Source of the DNA: Echinometra lucunter
Taxonomy: Eukaryota; Echinodermata; Echinoidea; Camarodonta; Echinometridae
Direction of reading: 5' to 3'
Length of the DNA stretch: 64,000 nt
Assembly (NCBI GenBank): GCA_029962745.1
Contig: CM057151.1
Span: 35,211,438-35,275,437, forward strand
A model generated the notes under the pieces. That model was not told the DNA's origin. It did no database searches and saw nothing but the letters and a program-made list of their open reading frames with translations. The position numbers and the translations under genes are program-made. Below, in pieces: positions 1-12,287 of this stretch; within the stretch, counting starts at the first letter, position 1, and the number at the start of each line of letters is the position of its first letter.

Positions 1-704
1 TTGCTCTGAACAGTTTAAAAGCAATTATTTTTTTTTATATACGAGTCCACATACTCTTCTTGCAGAGCAAAAATTAGGTCAGTTACATAGATGTGACTGG
101 TCAAAAGGATGTGTTTTTTTATTTTAGAAAAAAACAGTATGGTTGGGGAATTATCTTCACTTTTCAAAGGAGAAAAATATTTCTGTTGATACTACACAAT
201 CCACAACATGTAATCTGATTTTTGGACAATGAGGCAAAATTAAATAGTCACATGTGATCATTAACTTTGTTTCACTTTACAAAGAATGGCTCAGCATTGT
301 TAATTGGCATTTAGTTGTCACTGTTCTATATTTGAAAACAGAACAAGAGATATCCTGTTGACCTTTCATGGGATAACCTTCTGTGATCTGACGTCAGAGA
401 CAGTGACAATGAGCCTAAATGTCAAATATTTTGTGTCAAATATGACATCTCTTGACCAACAATTGCAATTACACCACTTGGGTAGTGAAAGTTACTATTT
501 CTAACTTTGGCTCATTTGGATTTTGAAACAAAGAGATGGTTTATATGATACCTATCAGATACAGTATTGATATTTTTTTGCTTTCATGATCTTTCACATT
601 CGTACATAAATCTAATACTACTTTCAGTTCCGTCTCTTGAATAAAGAGATCGAAGTCTGAATTCACAAAATTGGTTTCCTTTAGCAATGGTCTAAACCAT
701 GGTA
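1..704. other. AT-rich intronic sequence, nothing recognised
   Basis: No exon-like frame with splice sites and no clear repeat. The next exon of the srGAP-like gene is not found here. Confidence 0.5.
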
Positions 705-927
705 TAACTCTTAGCATGCTGAATTCAATTTTGAGGAGAACATAATGACAATTATTCTTTTGCTATTTTCTTTAAATTCTACTTCCCTTAGTGCCGTACT
801 GATACTGGTAATTATTCTATAGATACCACTTAAGCACACTAGCTACTTTTCAGTTTTGCTGGTATAATGGTGATTGTTTCAATTTATGAATGTGCACTGA
901 TGCGTAAAGAATGCTCAAGGAATTAAA
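705..927. repeat. dispersed repeat, copy A of a local pair
   Basis: Aligns over about 220 bp with 1547-1802: shared blocks include AACTCTTAGCATGCTGAATT, ATAATGACAATT, CTTCCCTTAGTGC, ATTCTATAGAT and the end GTGCACTGATGCG. Same orientation as copy B. Confidence 0.65.
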
Positions 928-1546
928 CCTGCATCATGGACTACGTTAAGTTTAAATAAGCGAAAATATAAGCACATTCCTGCCTTCTTCTGCTCAAGAG
1001 GACATGTTCAATTTATTTACCAATTTACTAAAATGACATTTACATGGAATTCAGACACTTAACTAAACCATCTTTTGACTGAAGAAAATGACCCCACAAG
1101 TCTAATCCCCTTCCTCAACATGTTATATCCCTTCCCTATATATATATTCACTGTCACTAACAGAAATTTTTATGAAATTCAACATATCACTCTGTCCAAC
1201 ACTCTGATGAGCTGTTCCAACAAGATATTGACAGAAATGCACTGTAACAGGTGTCAACTTTGTTTACAGATGTCAAATACTGGTATTAGTGCAAACAGTC
1301 ACAAGCAAAACAATTCAAGGTTGCTGTGTTATTCCATATGCTTTGATACAGTCGTACAAATAGATGGGCAAACTCCTCTTTCCTTACAAGCTAATAAAAA
1401 AATATAATGGAAAATGTATTAAATTTCTTGTAATTTTATTTCTAATAAAAAATATTATGAAAAATGTATTGAATTTCTTTGAATAGTTTCTAAAATCTGA
1501 AATATTCAATTCACATTGATGCAAAAAAAACCTTTCATGCTACTTT

Positions 1547-1802
1547 AACTCTTTGCACGCTGAATTAATTTTGAATTTTTTGGGGGGAAATAATGACAAT
1601 TGTTATTTTTAATATTTTCTGCTTCCCTTAGTGCAGTATTGATAATGATCATTATTCTATAGATATCACTTATAATATCACTTAAGCACACACTAGCTAA
1701 TTTTAGTTTCTTTGGAACAAAGTGAAGGAGAAAACTAATTATTATTGTTCAATTTAATTGTACGATTGTGTACTGATGCGAAGAGGGTGAAAGAGTTGAC
1801 TA
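1547..1802. mobile_element. MITE-like repeat, copy B
   Basis: Begins AACTCTTTGCACGCTG and ends with GAGGGTGAAAGAGTT, an imperfect terminal inverted repeat of about 15 bp. It is related to 705-927, which suggests a small non-autonomous transposon family. Confidence 0.5.
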
Positions 1803-1883
1803 AAAAGGAACTGCTTTTAGCTCTTTAGACCTCCTGCAGTTTCTACATGTTAAGATACACTGACAAAGTGACCCTTACTTCAA

Positions 1884-2153
1884 CTAATGCGTCTTATCTT
1901 TATGTCGTTGGGCGAAAGAACACGTCCGGAACGCAAAATGGAAAATTAATGAAAATCATTTTTTTCAAACAGTGATTGATAATTTCACTGGTGGCATATA
2001 GACCTTGTAAATTGCTATACGATCTTCTTGTGGTATGATTTTCGCTAAGATTGTATTCCAATATGTCAAAATAGACATTTTAATATTTGCATTTTTGTAT
2101 TTTGCGTTCTGGACGCGTTCTTTCGCACAACGACACAAAGATAAAACGCCTAA
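1884..2153. mobile_element. foldback MITE in intron 8, next to exon 8
   Basis: About 270 bp with inverted arms of some 60 bp: left arm contains GTCGTTGGGCGAAAGAAC and right arm GTTCTTTCGCACAACGAC. It is flanked by an imperfect 38-bp direct repeat (1801-1838 and 2151-2188). It ends about 50 bp from exon 8. Confidence 0.75.
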
Positions 2154-2200
2154 AAAGAAACTGTTTTTAGCTCTGTAGACGTCTTGAATGGTATACTAAC

Positions 2201-2305
2201 CTCCCCAGTGTCTGCTTCTAACTGACCAATACGTTCTCCAAGTGTGTTGTACTTTGATTTCAGTTCATCGGACAGAGGGAAGAGGTCTGCGATCATTGAT
2301 GTCAC
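2201..2305 (-). CDS. srGAP-like exon 8 (F-BAR distal coiled coil)
   Basis: 105 bp, phase 0/0, acceptor TTCTATTTAG and donor GTTAGTATA. It encodes residues 322-356, VTSMIADLFPLSDELKSKYN followed by TLGERIGQLEADTGE, a coiled-coil segment matching the L-x-x-R/K-Y-x-x-L-x-x-R-I/L-x-x-L heptads following the HPH block. Intron 7 is only 332 bp, the shortest here. The next exon is not seen in bases 1-2200. Confidence 0.85.
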
Positions 2306-5300
2306 CTAAATAGAACCAAAAATGACAAAGAAAATCGATCCATAAATGACGATACGTACAAGATCATAAAGCACTTTTTCCTGAGGACAAAGTTCTGTGC
2401 TGTATCTGCTAGTTTGCTTCGTTATTCAATGAGAGTTGGTGTTTTTCTTTTCCTTACGCTTAATACACATTTAATCCTTTTGGTGTTAATAGGGAAAGGT
2501 ACCTTTAAACATTCTACAAAAATCAATCGTAACATAAAGGTTTAGAATGCTATGTAACTCCTCTTTAGGAATGGCAGTATCAAAAATACTTTTGGAGTTG
2601 AAATATGATGGGAGTCTACCGAGCTTTACAAACTTACATCATCACCTCCGTGTGGATGGAAATGGAATGTATCTGGAGCGGAGAAGGCTGACTTGTGCAT
2701 ATCTAAGAAAGCATCCTTGTCTTTCTTAGCATTCATGTTACGGAGGTTGAGCTCTAGACGATGTAGTTCTTCCTGCTGGAGCTTCACCACCTGGTTCAAT
2801 GAGGTCTGGAAGGTACGCAACATCTTCTGGATCTTCCTCACATAGCCAAGGTCTAAACACTGTCAAGGAGATGGAACAGAAAGAGAACAGAATTATGCAT
2901 CGAGGTCTGGAAGGCATACAACATCTTCTAGATCTTCCTCACATGGCGCAGGTCTAAACACTGTCAAGGAGATGGAACAGAAAGAGAACAGAATTATGCA
3001 CTGAGGTCTGGAAGGCATACATCTTCTAGATCTTCCTCACATAGCCCAGGTCTAAACACTGTGAAGGACATGGAATAAAAAGAGAACAAAAATTATGCAT
3101 TGAAGTATTGAAGTCATTCAACATCTTCCAGGTTCTTCTTCAAGTAGCCCAGGTCTTAAAACTGCACTGAACAGGAGATGCAATAGAATTACGCACTGAA
3201 GTATGGAAGCATGCATCATCATCTGGGTCTTTCTCAAATAGTCCAGGTCTTAACACAGTACAGGAGACAGAACAAAAAATATACCATTGCAGGGCTAGAC
3301 CATCATTTGGGTATTTAATCAGTATTGTACATCTACTGCAGCTCCAGCTCAGATCTACATAATGCCTTAGAAGCTTCAGACTAGGCTATGGCTATAACAT
3401 CAACATGTGATACAAGTTGTCACAGAGTAACTTTAAAAAGATGTCAAAACACTATCCAGAAGACACAAGAGAGAGAGAGAGAGATGGAAGTAGAGTATAA
3501 TTAAAGTGTTTATAAATTACAGTCACATCTACAATTTCACAGGAAATAAAAGTATTCTTGATGTCCCTGTAATTTTCCACATACATGCATGGATTGGGCC
3601 ATTGTGTAATCTTCGAATAGAAAAAAAAAATGTAGAGAGGGAAAGGGGGCTTTATTCTGCACAGTAGTCAGACATGTAAGATAAACCAACATTTTATAGT
3701 TCTAAAAATCAATATTTTTTATGATATCTGCAATAATAAGAAAATTTGTAGTACAAGGGAGCAATGTCCCTTTCAAAGGCTAGATTGTAGGCCTATAGAC
3801 CCTCTTAGGCAAATCTTACTTTAGGATGCTACTACAACAAAATAATTTCATTGTTTACTCAAACGAGTATAAGACATTCTTGGCCTTCATATTTTGAGTT
3901 TCCAAACTATTTCAAACAAACACACATAACACACCTAGAAGAAAGTTCTTCTTAAAATGAAACTCATGAAAGGATAATTTTGGGAAGTAACTGGATACTA
4001 AATTGTGTATTTTATTTTTTCTTATCAAAAACTTCTTGTCAGTAACACATAAGGGTGAAAAAATGACAGTGGCAGGGTATTTCTGTATATGATGCGACAT
4101 TTAAGGATTTTACTCTGTCTGTAAGATCTGGAATTCTGCAAAGAACCATGTCCACGTAACGAGACATTCTCTAAACAGATGAGTCATGCTCATTCTGGAA
4201 CATGTCATTGGAAAGGTTAAAGTATTGTAATGATGCACTCGAGCATGTTTATCAATAGCTTGGTAAACATTGCCCAAATGGAAAGGTTCTCAAATAACTC
4301 ATGTGTAAGAAGAGAAAGCCTCCCAGTATCTCGGTTTACATCTTTCGTTTATAAATGATTCAGAGTACACTACCGGATACATGTAGATAAAAATCAGAAA
4401 GCATTGCACTATTTGAGTCCATTCTATTACGGTATGGAATGCTGTTCCTGAAGAGGAGAATGCCTAAAACTTTGACAAAATTGTTTGGTCGTAATTACTC
4501 TCAGCCATTCCTTTCTCACATTAACTTTTTTCTCCCCTGAACATGGTTTTTCATAAACCATTGTAAGTTTCCTAAGTTAGGTAATGTCCTTCTTTCACTC
4601 TCTAACATACACTGTAGATAAAGCAATAGACTATATCATATTGCTTTTTGAGTGGAAACAAACCTGACAGTTGAAACGTGAAGCTTTAAAAATGCAAAGC
4701 TTGGCAATTATTATGAATTATTACTGATTTATTACATGTAACCTTTGTTGCAACAAATGTCCTGTATTGTTTTGTTGTTCAATGTGTATTTTCTTGTTTC
4801 CTTCATAAAAACCTGAAGACATGATAAATACAAAAGAAAATTGTAACCGCCCATGTGTATGTCTTCAAAGTGGCAAATAAAGGAGAGGAAAACTAGCATT
4901 TCATCTTACAGAAACGTTTAACAAGCCTTTTGGCAGTAAATTTTGGACATTACTTCATAGGTACTTCCTTTTAATATATATTTCAAAAGGGCAGTGCAAG
5001 TAACATAGACAGAAAAGCTATCTAAGTTGAAAAACAAATGAAAAAATAAAAAATAAAAACCTCTTACATTCATGAGAGTTTTTCCATCAATGAGTTCAGC
5101 AAAAATTTGGTCTTAAGTACTTCTGTATTGCAGCATTAGCAACAGAGAAAACAAGCAGGTAGTCATTTCAGGCTCTCACCACTATCACAGGTGCAATTTT
5201 AAAAATTAAAAAATCTTCACTTTGAAGGGTTTACTTTATTACATCAATGAGTTCAGTATCATTTGGTCCCAAGCACTGCTCTATAGTTGCATAACAAGCT

Positions 5301-8300
5301 GGTAGGCGTTCCTGGCTCTCCCTGCTATCACAGGTGCCATTTTGAAAACGCAAAACTCTTACTTTCAAGGGTTTACTTACATCAATAAGTTCAGTAACGT
5401 TTGGTCCAAAGTACTTGTGTATAGTCGCATTAGCAGCTGAGATAACTAGCAAGTAGTCATTCCTGGCCCTTGCTGCTTTCGTCTCTGCATTCTTTAGTTT
5501 TTGAGTAGCCTGTCAACAAAAATAATCAAAACAAGACAAAATCAAATGAAATCAAAATTAAAACAAAACTGATACTTATAACAAAACTACTGTCACTTCA
5601 ATTTCCATCTTCTTCTGAAAAGTCTACACATAATTTCAGGAGAATGGACACTTCAAACAAAATTATTCTCCAAGTTGCAATTCTATCTCTCGAAAATAAG
5701 CATGAACTGAAGCTCTGGGACTTATATAGCATTTGCAATATGATAGCTTTTATATTGTCCTCTAGAATACATCCAACTGCAGATCTATAAAAAAGAATGT
5801 ACATTTTAAATTCTTGCTTGTCAAAAAAAATATATTTATGCAAATAGAATTGCAATACAGATATCTACACTGTAAATACATGTATAAGCAGAATTATTGA
5901 CAGAGAGTGAAATGCTTTTAATAAACAAGTAACCATGAAAGATTCAGCTACACGTGGGAATTTCTTATGTATCATCTTCTGAGAGTGTGAACTCTATGTA
6001 AAAAGTGCATGAACTAACATCGTTTTTACCATAGACATATAATAAATTTACTAGACGAAAAGCAGCACGCACGGATATCATTACGCGATTGGCATTAGGC
6101 CCCACCTCTTTCGGATCATTTGAAGGGGCCGATAAGCACCTGTTATCGCCATGATATCGATAACACAGTTGCATTATTCATATCTTTTGTGTGTATCAAT
6201 TTTATTGTGACACTTTGATTTAATGCGTATTTGTTGCGCATTTATTGTGCATTTATTGTGCATTTATTGCGCCTGTTTTTAGCTGATGGGCATGATGTTT
6301 TAAAACATGCACAAACGCACGCCACTCCTTGGAAGCATCTTCCAAAATCAATTATTAATTTTTAATCATGAATATTGATGGATGCTTAGGTCGGCCTTCT
6401 AATGGATCTGGACAAAATGGCAGAGCTTTAGGGGCCTGGTTTTTACCCTCAATAGAAGATTTCTTGATGGTTAATCTTTGACTGAAAGCCTCAAGTACAT
6501 ACAATTGCACATTTACAGCTTGTGAGCAAGAAATACCTTCATATTAAACATATCCAAACTCTTGTGAAAGCACATTATGTGAATATTTTTTTAAAGTAAT
6601 TCTATAATTCCTCCGCACACAAACATAATTTGTTGTACTCTCAATTCCTCATTAGATCTCATCCCCTGTGAAACTAAAGCTATCACTACAGTTCAATATC
6701 AGACAAAGAAACAGCGCAAGATGTCTTGCAGTTTGCTGAATACATTGAATACTTATAAAGTGATTTTAATACAGCATTCTGAGATTTAGTATCAGTTTCA
6801 AGTCTATCAAGGGGAAGTGTATACCAGAAATTGAACATGATGAAAATGTAATTGATTTTATACACTAAAAATATTTCTTACTGTGTACTGCGACAGGTAG
6901 CTAATCATTTACCTAAATTGCAAAAAAAAAAAAAAAAATTCTATGCCTGACCTTATACCTGGAATGCATTGCTGGCAATTAACACTATTTCCTTTTGCGA
7001 GAAATAATGTAATTGACTACAACATGGAATGCAGTGAATGCCATTTAATTTTGTTATCAAAAGCCAAACAAGCAATGGCTAAGCATTTTTCTGGCTGCTG
7101 TATAAGCCAATATTTTCGCGTAGATATTTTTCACGAATCACAGGCTCAGTGACATTTTCACGAGTTGTTGATTTCGTGAGCATGAGTGCAGCGAATAGTA
7201 GGACATTAAAGAGCCATATCAGTAGATCTTTCCAATCTTTTTTTTGCTGATACCATCATACTCATAGCTTGCAATAACAAAAAAAGCTGTCATAAAATCC
7301 TGATATTCTGATTTATAGCACAGTGACCCTCTTTCTTACACCCCACTAAAACCCCTCGTGCTTTGGAAAAATGGCACTGATTCTGCATTTTGGGTAAAAG
7401 AATTTGGCTTCATAGGGGGATTTTTGGAGGTAACAACAGAAAATGATACATGTAATTTGTGGTGAGTAACAATTTTTGTGTATGTATGTATATGTGATAT
7501 CATGCTACACTGTACACACGGTGGACGTCTCCAGTCTCCACATACCAGCGATGGCAACAATGTGCCAATGACGATAAGAGCAATATTTTCGCGTGTTGTT
7601 GGAATTCGCGATTGGCGAGTGATTCGCAAAATTCGTGAAAATTTAATGAAAATCAGATGAAAAATAAAGGAAGTTTGAATTTTCAAAGTTGCACAATTTG
7701 TTCACAAAGCAGTTCTTGAACAGATAATACATGCATGAATATCCATTGAGTGAGTTGATGATGTCATATCTTGGCAATATTCCTCATATACTGTACACAA
7801 AAATGACAAAAATTTCATATCTGAGCTATATTATTTCAAAGTTGTCCTATAAATACTCCTAAGTTACATACTTACAAAATTGCATTCATCTAATATGCGC
7901 AGACATGACGGACAAGTTTTCAGTTGTGAAAAAAATGAAAAAATTTTTAATTTTGGAAAGATTACACGGAGAATAGTGAGGGTATACTACATCATCAACT
8001 CATTCGCTGAATATGCACATCGACTGTTCAAGAACTGTTCAAAATAGCAAAAAATTTTAAAATTCATAACTTCCTTATTTTTCATCCAATTTTCATCACA
8101 TCTGTTTTATTCAGAAGTTTTTACCCTTTTTATTGAAATGAACTTCATCTCGTCCTGGACCTGCCTTTTAAATGTACTTACATTAGAATCTACATGTACA
8201 TCATCAGGAAAGTTACTGAAGAGAAGGATTATTTGTAAAGCGAAACAATTTCATTTACTACTTTCCACCTGCAATTTATCATTTTACCAAAACTACTGTC

Positions 8301-10732
8301 AATTCAATCAGTCAATAATAATGAAGAACAAATTAAGAAGATAAAATATCCCAGGCACACGGGCTTCTTTTTCCAGGTTTGATAGCTCCTCATAATTAAT
8401 TACATTACAAGGACAACTAATATGAAGTTGCTTTTTAAAAGGAAAGCTGAGAAATCAGAAGACATATATGCTGGCAAACAGGGAAAAAATTTTAAAAATT
8501 TTTTGCGGGGCTACTTTTTGAGCTCACTCGCCCGATTTTCTACATTTAATTGCAGTTTACATTGGAGCCTATGAGAATTTCAGGGGCTCTTTTTTAGTTT
8601 TCCAGGGCTCTTTTTGGCATTTCGGGGGCGAATTCACCCCGAGCCCCCGTGTATTTTTTTTCCCTGCTGGCAAACAGCTTCAGCAAAAATAGACCTGGAG
8701 ACGGTCCGTAGTGCGCTGTGGGATTTTTGACATTTTTGCTCCCCGTCCTACAACAGACCTTCTCCAAGTTTTGTTACGGCCTATTACATCCTGTCATGTT
8801 TTGTTCCGTTCCCCTTAGGTTTCTCATCCTCACTGTGACTACCGTGGCAAATTTTCTGACCGTTCAAAAATCTGGCCTGGCATCCCCGACAATCACAGAC
8901 TGTCACGTTTGCCCATGCCGTCCCCCTGCGATGTGTCATGTCCATCCCTTTTTGTCCACGGTTGCCAGAAATATGACTGCGGTGGCCGCAGGGAACAAGA
9001 ACGTAGCATTAATGTAACAGAGAGGTGGAAAGAGATAAATCAATATGTCCAGAACTATAGACTACAAACTGGGCTGCCGTGGCTGCCGGGAACATAGTGT
9101 AAACATAACATAACATAAACAAACATAAAAGTCATAACCTTACTTAAAAATAATTTGGTCACATAACACACACAGAATTAATATTTTTGTTTAAGTTTAT
9201 CAAATACATTGTTCCCATTTCCACATCTCCATAGCATTCTGGCCAACGGTAATCCATTTTATCAAGTAAATCCCTGTAAAACAATTCTAACCTAAATGCC
9301 TTGATAGCTTTTTAAAAGCTGTATGCTCAATAGATTACACTGCAGTTTCATGATTACCTTCAAGAGATCATTTACAACTCATCATATTGTGCTTAATGAG
9401 AAACACATACCATATATTGATTTCCTCCATATTTATATCCATCTCCTTCTCTTTCCTCTGAGATACCAGGTGCTCATAAGAACTAGAAATATCTCAAGAG
9501 GAAGCCTAATATGGCAATGCTGCAGAGACATGCACATGTATGCCATGCAGTTTTCTACTTGTCTTTGGCAAGGAGCCACAAAAGCTTCCAGAACTAAGTA
9601 AATTACCATGGTTTCAAAATATCCTGCTATGCTTCATTTTAATAATTACACCATTAATACATCTGTGTGCCAAGTGCCAACCATCAAATGATTGAAGACA
9701 AACACATTCATTAGTTTTAATTTTAAAATATCAAACTTATTTGAATGAAAACACAAATGATTTCTTTTTTTAAAGATCCCTTTTTGCTGTTCTGTGTGTT
9801 TTGGAGATGATAAGATAAGAAACATATATTAAGATGTCTGCAAGTATTTCCGTTTCAGACGGAAGTCACCGTCATGATACACCATTAGCTTTAAAGATAC
9901 TATTTTAACATCATTTCACATAAATCCAAGTTGTGCTGCAGGATCAATCATTTCAATCGTTATGATGCAAAATCCATCCACAGCATAATGGGTCAAAACC
10001 TGGAAAACACACTCTAATAATAATAATGACCCTAATCAGAATAAAAATAAAAAAAATAACGGCATATAACAATTTTCTTCTTTTGCCAAACAGAACTGCC
10101 ATTACCCACATAATAACAGCATCAGAATAATCCTCCGAATGTGTGAACACAATTGCATAATATTGTGGATTATTTCCATGGTGCGGTCAGCACTTTCCAC
10201 ACAGAGTGAGCCCAGAACACACGCCTGGACGTGCATCATGTATCGAAGGGCCGTGTGCAGTTACCATGACGATAATCCTTCTTTTCTAGGATTTTTTTCC
10301 TTTGTAAATAATGCAGATTATTTTCAGAGTTTGTGAATGCCGTTTTAATCAAAATATCCGCATTATTATAATGCGGATAATAAGAGGATGATTTGTGAAA
10401 GAGGTATAAGTTTCTTAGAAACTTGTATTAGTTTGTTATACAAACTTGATCTTTACCTTGTCCAAGTTTCGTTCGTGTTCCTTGACCCTCCTGCCCTTTT
10501 TCCTGGCCTTTTCAAGGTCATTGCTTATTTGCTGGAACTTTTCTTCTGTTGTCTTGAAAGTACCATGTGCTGTGTGGTAAGATTTGGTTTCCTGTATGGT
10601 GGATACAATTGAAAACATATATCATGAATCACGACAATGATGAAAATAATTTTCTGATTGACAACAATAACAATAATAATAATGATAATAACAATAATGA
10701 TAAAAATAATAAAAAATATAAACAATAATCAC

Positions 10733-10769
<37 letters not shown>

Positions 10770-12212
10770 GAAATAATAATGGTGATGATAATAATAACAA
10801 CAGAAATAATAAAAATAAAATGATATAAAGATTAAGCAAAGAAACCAATAATGTGGACAATAATTATTAATCATAAACAGCCTTCCCCCCCCCCCCCATT
10901 AACCAATAAAAAGATACCCCTTGGGTCGGGGGGGGGGGGAGAGAGAGAGCTCTAGATCTGTAAAAGGAATGCCTTGCCTCCCACTCACAAAATGCACACA
11001 TTTAAGAATCAGTCAAAAATTCAAGCTCACAATAGTAGTCCACAATGCACCACATAAACAAACACAATATTGAATGTCTTTTAAGTTCCACATCTTTTCT
11101 GTTTACTAACTGATTCTGATTATATGCTGACAAACTGAAATGAATGATCACACATATACAAACAAGGACAATATATATGCTTAGTGATTTTTGTGATAGG
11201 AAACCAGATGCTCAAAATTCCAACAAGTGATGAGAGCACAAAATGTGAGATTAATACCGAAAAAGTATTACAATCAAAAGTTAATAACCAATAAATCAGT
11301 TGCACAGAATGGGCAAAGTTTCATTGCCATGGCATATCAACAAAAAATCATAAACGTTAGTCTACTTAATTCGTTAGTTGTCAATACAGTCTTTCACAAA
11401 ATGTAAAACTGTGATAAATATTAATAAAATGGACTGGACTTTGCAGAAGCCAAGGAAAGTACTCAAGCGACCTACGCATTTGACTTGAAAAGCTTCCAAT
11501 TTCAGTCTATGTAAACACTTAAACACTGACATGTCTAAACACTAGAAAGAGTACTATCTATGTTTGCTTTGTGTCGAATTTCGGGATACAGGCCATGGAA
11601 AAGAAAGCACTTGCATATTCACAATGGACTGACCATATAACATTCCTAAGTAAACCTTCAAATGACTACCAATAGGATTTTTAAAAACAATTCAAATCTT
11701 TATTATAACATCAATAATGATCTACAAGTACATGTATATCATCTACTGAGAACTAGAAGCAGGTTAACTCTGTCAAATCATGTGAGTTTACCCTCTAATG
11801 GCTACTGAGGACAAGGTATACAAAAAAAAAAAAACAAGAAGAACAACAGGAGAGCATTTCATCAAGTGTATTGTCGATGATTTTTACTGACAACTGTAAT
11901 AAGCTACTGACATCCTTGCATCCAATTGGCTGAGAGCAAATTTGTCAGTGAAAATTGCTGACAAAACACTTGATGAAACGCTCCCCAGATGACTCCGGTG
12001 AGACGATCTTGGGTAAATTGATGCTCTTTGTTTATTTATTGATCTATTTCATCTATTTGTGCATTTATCTAGTTAGTTATTTACTTATTCGCTTTTACTT
12101 TATTTACTTATTTATTTACTTATTAATTTTTTATTTACTTATTTACTTACTTATTTACTTATATACTCACTTATTTATTCATTCACTCATTCATTCATTT
12201 ATTCATTTATTC

Positions 12213-12287
<75 letters not shown>

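Noticed and set aside
10525..10874. Long Tyr/Ile-rich open frames
   Set aside because: Translated AAT microsatellite; partly overlaps exon 5 in the wrong frame.
11955..12221. Hydrophobic plus-strand frame resembling a membrane protein
   Set aside because: It is translated TTTA/CTTA tetranucleotide repeats starting inside a MITE end.
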